64,000 nucleotides of DNA from Phellopilus nigrolimitatus (taxonomy: Eukaryota > Basidiomycota > Agaricomycetes > Hymenochaetales > Hymenochaetaceae): contig JAJOHG010000030.1 of assembly GCA_021029095.1 (NCBI GenBank), forward strand, positions 1-64,000. Reading direction: 5' to 3'. This document shows positions 55,356 to 64,000 of this stretch, in pieces (the first letter of the stretch is position 1; every line of letters starts with the position of its first letter). Below the pieces are notes generated by a model. That model was not told where the DNA came from. It was given only the letters and a program-made list of their open reading frames with translations, and made no database searches. The position numbers and the translations under genes were made by a program.

Positions 55356-58300
55356 ATGGCCGACATCCAGATCTATACCGCTCTGGGTGTGCCCACACCA
55401 GCTCCACAACCTTCAATCAACTCTGCCCAATGGTCCGCCGACGGCCAATTGATCTTGTGTACGAAGAGCGCTATATTCATTCTGGTATCTTTGCCTTATA
55501 CGCAACTCGATGCGGGAGAATGCTCACACTCATTTACGCCGCCGCGGCGCGACAGACTCCGGACATTGGCATCAACTTCGATAATCTCTCGCTCTTGAAA
55601 ACCGACAGACGTAATTTCCATGACAGCAATAGTGGCAGCAGCAGTAGGGAGGCTGGTCTGGATTTAGGCTGGCATAGGAACTTAATCGAGCTCGAAAAAC
55701 TTACTATGCATCAGTGGCCTTCTCAGACACAAGGTCAGGCAACTTCATTCACGTTTTCGAACTCCCGAACTCTCCGCTCTTTCTCTCGTTTCGTGTCTAC
55801 CATCAAATTTGAGATCGCCAATTCACACTTTTCGATCTCATTCAGAATGGGGCGCTCTCTCTCTCGGATCGCTGGACATATCGTGGCGTGCGGTGACCAT
55901 TTCCCCAAGCAACCTGAGTAGGTTTACTACAGGCTCCGGGTGTGTTTCCACAGTATTTTGGCTTCGGGCTAAAAGATGTGATTGACTGACATTGATCCAT
56001 CATTCCTATCCGTAAAATTGAATTCATATGCACAGCTGTCTTCTCGTAGTCATGAACACAAATTTGGAACTAACGCTTTGGTGTGCAACAAGAAACCACC
56101 TCAAAGAGGCATGGTCGAAAGTACGTATTATCTGCTCTGACCTTTCCGATCAAGTGAATAAATCTTACGCATTCGGGCGCCGACGATGCTCAGACGCAAG
56201 ACATCACATCTACCCTGCAAGAGCTCCCGACGCCCGGAAACGAACATGACTTGCAACAGGATCGAATTTCCTATCTGAAAGCTCTGCAAGCTCAAGTTCA
56301 CTGTACGACTTCCTTTTTCCCAACTTCATTTCAGTGCATATGCTTGATCAACTGTTGACAATTAGGCATTTCCTGGTCTCAACAGGCGGATTTCAATGTA
56401 CACCCTAATCCTCTTGTTGATGCCTCCATACTTGCTCTAGGGAACCGTACCGGATCAGTCGTCCTCATGAGGTACGACTCCTTCCAATTTGTCGATCGCT
56501 TTCGCTCGACATCACAGTTTAAACCAAATCAATACATTTTTCATTTTATCGTTTATCTTAAACCCCGATCTTTCAAAATTTTTGACTGTTGGCGCTGATC
56601 CGATACTTGGATACAGATTTAACGGTAAGGTCATGCAGTGTGACCGCGTCGTACGCATCGCGGACGAGTGGATCACGCATTTGGCGTGGAGTCCGTGGAG
56701 GGCTGTACAATCTTTTCACAGTCAGTCTTCCAAACTTCACTGTACCTTCCCTTCCGCTCCCCTTCCTCCCTAAGCCACCTCCGATCCACGAAGCTTCCCT
56801 GAAACTGAATGCTGACTTACCTGACTACTTTGTTGTGATTTTTTGGCGCAGGTGAAGCTTACTTGGCCTGCGGCGTAGCTGATGGTTCGATTATTATTGC
56901 CAGGGTACGACAAAGACTGGAGATCTCGCAAGACGCTCCTGTGTCGCCGCTCAGCCCTAGATTCTACATTGCCGCGGACGTCGATGTGCTTGGTTCATAT
57001 GCGTCCGACGCTGATGGCAAGGGCATCACGGCCTTGTCGTGGGTGAATAAGGTAGATAATCCATATGAGTTAGTATGTGAATTTTTCTTCCGCCGCTTGT
57101 ATATGTCTCTGTTTCTGACTGTAAAGTCCCGGCCTCTTTCTTACTCCCGGATCTTCGATTCGGGTCCCATAAGCCGACGATATTCCATTCCAAAGCTGGA
57201 CTCTTCCGGTTCTTCCAGTTGCAGCCGCCAGAACCATCAGCGATTGGAGAAACAGAAGCAGCAGCCCCACAACGGCCTCGTGGCGTTGAGCTCGCGACAC
57301 TCAGAGTCCAAACGCAAAAAGCCTCGGTCGACTCATCTTCATTTGCAGCCGTTTCCGGCCTTAGCAGAGTCACTGACCCGGAAAGCAGCCCACTCGTCGT
57401 AACGCTCCACGATGGTTCGCTTCATGTCGTGAGAAATCCTTGCACTGCACCGGCATTTGTTAACAGAGGGGGAGACGATGGAATGGATATCAACACAGAT
57501 GAGGAAGGAACTGCTTCGCTTTCGTCTGCAAACCTGTCGCGCACCGCTCGCGCAGTATTTGTCCAGGCGGAAGGCGGCACAATACTACCAACAGACGTGT
57601 GCAGAATTAGCGGGGCCAATAGTTTCGATGAGGCCCAAACAATTGCCTGGTTACATGAGTGCGTTATACTGTTTGGATATCCAAAGTTTACTTTCAATAA
57701 CTTGAACTACGTTTATTTTGGATTTATGTATTTCATAAATAGAGGATGTCAGCCAACAGACTTCAGCTACAAACATGATGCGAGGCACAATAGCATGCTT
57801 GTCGTGGCGAGTCTGTGGAATAACCCACAGGCCAATGAAAGCTTGTTAACGTTAGTCAAGACAACATTTGAGCACCCACGTTCGGGTAAGTGTTTCCTAC
57901 GTTCTTTGTAGATGAGCAATTGACTGCAATTCGATACTGAACTGTCCGTGTCATAGTCCTAGGATATGCTCCAGTTCACAAGCTCCGCCCCATACTTCTA
58001 CATCTTTGCCAACGCAAGGTCTTCGACGTCATTTGGCATCGTGTACTCGAACTTATTCCCACCGACATATCAGAAGGAGAGATTGGTGGTGTTATTGAGC
58101 CATGGGCTGATCAGATAAACGATGTAGTTCGGCAGGCATTCAGACGGAGTCTTTGCATCGACCTGTATGGTTGGGACTCGTTTCTTTCACTCCGGCTCCG
58201 GCTTGCCGTCGCGGACTATTGCTGGGTTCGTTTCAGATTTCTATTGGTTCAGGGCTTGAATACATATGTGGTGCTAAATTTTGTGGCTTGTTCAGAAGAC

Positions 58301-59086
58301 GTCATCGTCTGATCAGACACGGGAGCAATTTGGTAACGTCGCGCAGACGTTGCTGAATGGGATCTCACATCGCTTCATAAAAATCGTCGTAAAGCATTTG
58401 ATTGCCGTCATGGGTTCTTTGACTGGTTCGCGGCATTCACATCCCCCGTCGACCCTTGCTTGGGAAAGGCTACGTACTAACGCCATGGAATTTTAGAACA
58501 AGATTTACCATTCCTCATGCGTGTCATCGTGCAGGGTCTGCTTGACGGTTCCCCACAGGATCTGGCAGCCGAGGCGCATACCCTGAATGAAGCAGCGAAG
58601 GCGAAGTTCACGACTGTCCCGCCTGACGCGTTTGGCCTTAGCGAGCCTTGCCCGGCGTGCCGTTCACCGATTCCCCTTGAAAACCTGCTCACTGCAATAT
58701 GTCCAATGGGGCATGTGTGGTGTGAGTATTCTTTTTTGTTTTGTTTTACATGCTTGTGCAGATGCATACTAGAGCTCTTTGCTAAAACGTAATGTGTCCT
58801 AGCTCGCTGCTCCATCACGTCGTTCGTGCTCTCAACCCCGATGGTGCGCACATGCATCAGCTGCACGCGCAAGGCCTTCCTCGCTCCGTCATCTCGGGCG
58901 CGAGTCCAAGACGACGACGGCGTTCCAAACACCTCCGCCGCAGGAGACGCTGCAGGCCCGTCAAAGGCGACTATTCCGAGTGTGGTTTGGATTCCTGAGG
59001 CGGGCCGCAGCTGGGTCGTTGATGAGCTTCTAGAGGCCGCGCGCAGCTGTTTGTACTGTGGGAACCGATTTGTGCGGATATTGTGA
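55356..59086 (+). CDS. TFIIIC subunit with delta N-terminal propeller and C-terminal zinc fingers
   Basis: A predicted subunit of the Pol III factor TFIIIC, which binds tRNA-gene B boxes (the family of human GTF3C4 and yeast/fission-yeast Tfc8/Sfc9). The ATG at 55356 gives MADIQIYTALGVPTPAP, then INSAQWSADGQLILCTKSAI, the first propeller blade. Many short exons follow with WD-like phrases (VHPNPLVDASILALGNRTGS, VRIADEWITHLAWSPW, YLACGVADGSIIIARV, GITALSWVN, ESSPLVVTLHDGSLHVV). The C-terminus is diagnostic: CPACRSPIPLENLLTAICPM, GHVWSRCSITSFVLSTPMVR, TCISCTRKAFLAP and a final ARSCLYCGNRFVRIL, eight or more zinc ligands. About 1,000 residues. Middle exons (57900-58500) are less certain. Confidence 0.85.
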
Positions 59087-59929
59087 CGCTCAACGGTCAT
59101 CAGCCACATAGTCTGTCTATCAGCTCGTCCCTCGAACAGAAGGAAAATAGTCGACCACGGGAAGCCCGAGGGGATCACAAATTGATCGGAAGCACTTCTT
59201 GCCCCCCTCGTGTTCAAAAGTATCTTATCGAACGGGAGACACCACAAAGTCCAATTGCAGCGTCCTTTCTTGCGTGATATCTTGCGTCGCCTCTCAAGGT
59301 TTCACGGTAAGATTCGGAGCCCAAGTTTGATCCGGGTAAAGTCTCGATGTGGGGAAAGCGCCCATCAGCGGCATCACAGATCACGCCATACATCAGGGAC
59401 CATGATTGCGCATGTGGGTCCGCTGCACACTTTTTACGCGAAGTACGACTTTGCTTGATAATATTCTTAATAAATCTGGTAATCAAGATTGTAAAGGCTC
59501 GATAGCTGGCAAAAAACCATTCTCCCGGAATTTTACATTTCTCACTGCGCATTTTAGCAGCCACCGTCCAAACAAATATAGTAGGATCCTAAGAATGAAC
59601 GAACCAGGTCAAAAATTCTGATAGAGTCGGGACCGATGATCCGGCTTACTTCGGCCGCATGCACCTAAAGAAATTTGTATCGAGTCTGTAGTCTGGCTCG
59701 AGACCCCCTCCCCCACCACCAAAACAAGACGACCAGACGACCAGACGACCAGACATAATGTGCAGAGCAACGATGTAAGACCTTGATACCCAGAATGAAT
59801 ACATGAAATTTATCGACAGGATATGTTTTTACTCAGAATTTCCATCACCCTCATACCACAAAACCTCTTTCCCCGCGCGACCCAATGCTGACTCCGTAGC
59901 CGTTCTCCTGAATAGGGCCACTGCCATAA
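59087..59929. other. Convergent intergenic region with octamer repeat
   Basis: About 840 bp between the TFIIIC-subunit stop and the protease stop. No gene is seen. Three tandem copies of gaccagac lie at 59731-59754, preceded by a C-rich patch. Short open frames here lack splice continuity or recognisable content. Confidence 0.5.
59731..59754. repeat. Minisatellite (GACCAGAC)3
   Basis: Three perfect tandem copies of gaccagac just after a CCCCCTCCCCC patch, in the convergent 3' region. Confidence 0.85.
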
Positions 59930-62427
59930 TCAAGCACCTGCGACAATTGCCTGCAGCTTCCCAAAGTCAGGGGTTCCGAGACCAGTGACCTAAACGATAA
60001 AGATCCATGTATAAGCTCCCAGTCTCATCCGGCCTCAAAAGGAGATCGAATAAAGAAAGAAAGAAAGAAAGAAAAGAAGACAGAGGAACACGTACGGGAT
60101 CCCACCCCTTCCCTGCTGCAAAACCGTCAGTGTTGCAGCCGGGATTCGACCCGCTGGTGATGTCGTTGAGGCCGGCCACGCCAGTCGTGTAGAGCATCGG
60201 GTTCAGGAAGCCGAGCGGCGCCTTGCCCGACGCGATGCGGAAGTCGTTAAGCAGGCTGACGACGCCCGCGAATGTCTGTAGATTTGTGAGATGCGGTGGA
60301 CGAAAGGTGGACTTGTGCAGCTACGGCGAATTAAAAATTAGGACGCACGGGAGAGCTGGCGCTCGTACCGCCGACGGACACGGTGTCCCCGCCGAGGACT
60401 ACCTGAAACTAAGGGTCCAGACTGAATGAGCCACACGCTTCACTTTTCTCAAACAAGTCGGAGAACATACACCCTCGCCCTGTGCCGAAACATCTGGGTA
60501 GGCCCGCCCGCTCGCACTAAGAATACCCAAGAAGAAAAAATAGTATCAGCGATCTCTTGCTATTTATGGCGAATGTATGGCCGTTGATATGAGACCAAAA
60601 CGAACGCGCGTACTTGAACATGCCCTGGAACTGCGTGCCAAGCCCGGTGAGGAACGTCGAGACGGCAGACGCCTGATAACTCGGCTGTGCGAAGTAGTTC
60701 GAGAACCCACCGGCAGAAAAGCTGGCGGCGACTTCGGGTTTCACCTGCGTCGTAGCTCCGACGGTGGTCACGAATGGGCCTAACAATATAGGATGCGCAC
60801 TTAAACATCAGATCACCGGTGCGATAGTGCATGTGCATGTAGAAAAAAAGGGGGTAGGGGAACGTACAGGACGCAGGGAAGTTAGGCTGGAAACGCACGG
60901 TATCCGTGCCGTCATTCGTATCGCAGTCACCCCCGCCCACGCCGTCGTCACCGCTGCTGAACATGATGCTGCTTCCCCGTGCGCCGAGCTGCGCGAGCAT
61001 ATTGCACACGGACCTATGCGACCATGAGATGTAAATACTATCCGAGTCAACAACTTCCCGGAGGGCGATGCTCACGTAGCGAAGTCAACTGGCACCGTCT
61101 GCTCGTCGTCGCCGTATGACGTCGTGAATGTCTGCGGGATGGTCGTCTGGTTGAGGATAAAGTTGAGCCAATCGAGATAAGGTTCATTCGTGTCTGTCGG
61201 AGTGAAGTCGTCGGGCTTGAAGGGAGGCGAGCCACCCGTGCTGAAAGTACGAGAATAAGATATTATCATATTATTTCAGCGGATTTAGCATTTAAGAGCA
61301 GACCGGGGTATGCGAACCTATAGTAGATGTTCGGTGTGGGGAAGGTCATACCCTCTGCATACTGAATATCTAAATTCGCTTCGATACCCGGGTCACTCTG
61401 GTTGTTCCCCCCGTCATTGACTTGCACATGCGTGAATGTTGTTCCAACCGCGTCAGTCCTAAATTTCTTGAAGAACGTCTAAAAAATGAAATAGGTAAGT
61501 CTCAGTCAGCACTCATCACGCGACGGATAATTAAATTGATAATAACCTGAAGATCGGCGTCATTAGCAAATTCCTCGAGATACCCGGAGATGCCGATCTT
61601 GTTCGTGTCGGTCGCCTGCGGCGTGTACGTCGACGTGTTGTAAAGGGCGCGCAGACAAGCGGGGGTGATCGTCGACGAGCAACTCGAAGGCACTGTCGCA
61701 AAGTGCCCTACGGCAAGGCTTTGTCGCTGCGCGGCGGCCTCGTCGTCGCTGATGGCCTTGACCTGCGGCTGCAGGAAGCTCGTAGTCTTCATGCGGCGCA
61801 TGCCCCCGAAGTGCGTTGCCGGCGTGACGACGTCGACGTGCGGATGCAGGGCGCGCGGGAGCGCGTACGATATCGCGCGCACGAGATACGTCGCGGACGC
61901 CTGGTTGTGGAATACGTGGTACTTGGTGTCCAGCATGCGCTCTGCCTGCGCGACGGGGACGCGGAGCGAGAGCCAGTCGCCGGCGGGTGAGCGCTGCACG
62001 GAGGCAGGCTCGATGCCGTGGTCTTCGAGCCAAGCCTCGACGAGCTCAACACTCTCGGGATGCGGCGCGACAAGGGCGTCGACCTCCTCCTTCGACAAAT
62101 GCGCGCCGTAGCTACCGATCGCGTCTCGGGATAAGCGCAACGATGCGGGGACTCAAACTTTGGATAAGGCAAGACGCACCGTTCATGGGCCGGGTCGCTG
62201 ATTTGGTACAAGTGGTCCACGAGCTCCTCAAACCTATCCTGCTTCAACCCGATACGCATGTCGAGCATGTGGTCGGGCGGGGCGGCGCTGTGGACTTCCC
62301 ATCCGCGGGGAGCGCCGGCCCAAGCGTGCTTGACTTCGAAGTCGTCCCAGCGCGGCACGAGCGGCGTCGCGAGCGCGACTCGGAAAAGCGGCAGTGCGAG
62401 CAGCGCGCAGAGACGGACCGGCGTCAT
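59930..62427 (-). CDS. Secreted sedolisin-family (S53) serine-carboxyl protease, tripeptidyl-peptidase-like
   Basis: A secreted acid protease that supplies peptides from extracellular protein. The ATG at 62427 gives a signal peptide, [20 protein letters not shown], then an activation pro-domain ([60 protein letters not shown]). The mature domain starts after [13 protein letters not shown]. The catalytic Glu and Asp are in [13 protein letters not shown] (E-x3-D). The oxyanion Asp is in [14 protein letters not shown], and the serine is in [20 protein letters not shown] (GTS-x-S). The calcium site is at the end, [11 protein letters not shown] and [14 protein letters not shown], finishing VAGA. 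The catalytic set is intact, so it should be active. Introns of 50-70 nt break the gene; one (about 60050-60080) holds a GAAA repeat. Confidence 0.93.
60053..60075. repeat. GAAA tetramer repeat in a protease intron
   Basis: About five tandem gaaa units on the + strand, within an intron of the S53 protease gene (pyrimidine-rich on the coding strand). Confidence 0.7.
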
Positions 62428-63207
62428 CGTTATTCGCAGGGAAGGAGGGCGGGGCAAGCAGGGTGCGAGAACCAGCCGGCCAGCCTCCTTAAGTACAGTT
62501 TAGGGCATTATTGGAGGCTAGCAGGATTTTGCGTATTTTGAGCAGAATAGGCACCGAGGGGCGAGCGTAGCGAGCAACGATGGACGTTCCTTGACGTTCC
62601 ATGCGGCAAGAAGGATAGAAGCGATTGTACAATATAAACGGCGTGAGTGACGGTGAATTGTGAGTCTAACAATAAGGCTTCAGCCTGATATTGTCGGGCG
62701 CGTAGTCCGAGGGATATGCACTAGTGTAAACTCGTAGGTCGGCTAGTGCACATCGTCGTATCTTGACAGCGGCGGCGTCGGTGTCGGGTGTCGGGCGTCG
62801 GGCGCTTTCACGCGTGGCAAGCCAAGAGAAAGCCGGGAGCTTACCAATAACAGCGGGAATTTCCCGATAGGAAAGTGCGTAGCTGCCAGCGCACTGTGAG
62901 TTCAACAAGAACAAAGTACACAATAAAGCGAGCTATCAAGAAGCATGGGTTAATTGTTTTAGCCAGGAAGAGGAAAGGTGTGTGCGTCCATTCCATCCAA
63001 TCTCAATTGACGCCATTTATAAACGATTAATCTTTTATTCTCTCTGGCGTCTGCACGCCGCGCAAGTCCTCTCGTCAGTAGCATTTGATCCGTCCGTGTG
63101 AACCGGACACATGCCACATTCTTCAATTGGAAGGTACTCACCTTGTTTTGGAAAGCCCTTCTTTGCTTAAACATACTCTAAAGTACAAAGCTTGCTTCGC
63201 TTAGGAG
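62428..63207. other. Intergenic region upstream of the protease and tRNA
   Basis: About 780 bp. No protein gene is seen. It holds the protease promoter (minus strand) and the 5' flank of the tRNA gene. A short ggtgtcgggtgtcgggcgtcgg repeat-like patch lies near 62778-62800. Confidence 0.45.
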
Positions 63208-63299
63208 GTCTCTGTCGATTAGTGGTTAAATCGCCACGTTGTGGTTTTCTAAATCTCGTCTTGCCCGTGGCGCCGTGTGTTCGATTCACACCAGAGACA
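63208..63299 (+). tRNA. tRNA-His (GTG anticodon) with 20-nt intron
   Basis: The acceptor stem GTCTCTG (63208-63214) pairs perfectly with CAGAGAC (63292-63298); the discriminator is A63299. D stem GATT/AATC (63217-63220 and 63229-63232). Anticodon stem CCACG/CGTGG (63234-63238 and 63266-63270), with loop TTGTGG plus C. The anticodon is GTG at 63241-63243. A 20-nt intron (63245-63264) sits at the canonical 37/38 position. T stem GTGTG/CACAC (63275-63279 and 63287-63291) with loop TTCGATT. A TTTT Pol III terminator follows at about 63312. All four stems pair without mismatch. G-1, needed by tRNA-His, is not encoded as an extra pair and would be added after transcription, as usual in eukaryotes. 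Confidence 0.93.
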
Positions 63300-64000
63300 A
63301 TTGCAAATGGTTTTCCATTTTACTCTAAATTTTTGGGTATTTCTGTCACAAAAGCAGTGTCGCAGCAACGACCCATCTTATGCAGCACCATTTCTCAAAT
63401 AAACTTGCATGTAGGTACTTTGATATATCTAGTGGCACACTACGTGCAAATTTTCAGGCGAATTGGTCTTGTGTATGTTTTAAAAACGCTGAAATATATC
63501 CGGATTTTGGGGGTTTTTTTTCTCAGTTTCAAAACTGCGTCTTAGGATTGATCTGAAAGACTTGTCTCGGACTCAACAAAGAACTCATATTTCTCTCTGA
63601 AACTTTACACGGCGCGCTAGAACATGTAATTATTCTCTAATATAATTTTTGGTAGTTCCGATTTTTTTTTTTTGATTTCTTGGCTTTGTCTTCGTTGAAA
63701 TTCAAGTGAGGATACTTATCATTCTAAATCGATGTCCTTAGAGTAACAACCTGCCGGTTTATGACTCCTCACAGAAATTAATTTCGCTTGAAGCGCATTT
63801 TATAGAATCGTAAAAAGATCAAAGAGCTCATACGATTTTTAAAATAACGATACAGCGTATCTCAGACGGTTAATTGCTGAGATATAGAATTGGAAGCACA
63901 TGATGAGTCGTAGCCGCATTTTTGACAGCAGCATTTACGGAAAGGTAAGACGAAGTGACCAAGGTTGAGTTTATTCCATCCTGTGTTTACATTCTTCCCG
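63300..64000. other. AT-rich right end, no gene seen
   Basis: About 700 bp of AT-rich sequence after the tRNA. No open frame with splice continuity, RNA gene or repeat was recognised. T runs at 63513-63520 and 63663-63673 are the only notable features. Confidence 0.45.

Noticed and set aside
58477..59247. 256-codon minus-strand frame
   Set aside because: Antisense to the well-supported zinc-finger exons of the TFIIIC subunit; composition is unnatural.
1..64000. CRISPR arrays, operons, ribosome binding sites, rRNA genes
   Set aside because: The sequence is eukaryotic with spliceosomal introns; no regularly spaced repeats or rRNA signatures are present.

Overview
This is nuclear DNA from a filamentous basidiomycete, most likely an Agaricomycete. 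The genes are broken by many introns of about 50-65 nt with GTRNGT donors and CTAAC/CTGAC-type branch sites. Genes lie on both strands with no operons. Marker families are fungal or opisthokont: Paf1, Tho7, Y14, NASP, HP1, APC13, Doa10, a TFIIIC zinc-finger subunit and sedolisin. There is also a HeLo/MLKL-like helical domain joined to a kinase-like region, a combination typical of mushroom-forming fungi. Nothing looks viral, plasmid-borne or CRISPR-like. The species cannot be named from the sequence alone.

Layout. 1-7 kb: a GA-rich tract, an AGC-type kinase with a repetitive C-terminal tail (-), and the HeLo-like/kinase-like gene (-). 7-14 kb: an AP180 clathrin adaptor (+), PRO2 gamma-glutamyl phosphate reductase (+) and a NASP-type histone chaperone (-). 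15-26 kb: a serine-rich protein of unknown function (-), a Sec14-like lipid transfer protein (-) sharing a 166-bp divergent promoter with PAF1 (+), a short-form tRNase Z (+), and a membrane-anchored coiled protein (-). 26-37 kb: ARG1 argininosuccinate synthase (+), Doa10 (-) head-to-head with a second RING ligase (+), and THO7 (+). 37-48 kb: an RTC4-domain protein (+), TPT1 (-), HP1 (-), Y14 (-) and a MYND-finger protein (+). 48.6-52.6 kb is gene-poor. 52.6-64 kb: RRP4 (+), APC13 (-) divergent from a TFIIIC subunit (+), a secreted S53 protease (-), and an intron-containing tRNA-His (+).

Themes. Much of the window is nuclear RNA and chromatin housekeeping: Paf1, Tho7, Y14, Rrp4, HP1, NASP and RTC4. 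Four loci bear on tRNA biogenesis: the TFIIIC subunit, tRNase Z, the tRNA 2'-phosphotransferase that finishes tRNA splicing, and a spliced tRNA-His. Two amino-acid biosynthesis genes (PRO2, ARG1) each carry a perfect TGAGTCA Gcn4/Cpc1 site shortly upstream, which suggests shared general amino-acid control.

The best candidate for something under-described is the 4.1-6.8 kb gene. It joins a four-helix HeLo/MLKL-like N-terminus to a degenerate kinase-like region, so its order resembles animal MLKL. Other points are the repeat-bearing kinase tail, an apparent frameshift or micro-intron in HP1, an 18-bp perfect palindrome in the APC13/TFIIIC promoter, and two orphan C-terminal-looking exons in gene-poor DNA. 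Exon boundaries were read by eye. Gene spans include introns and are approximate at weakly supported ends.
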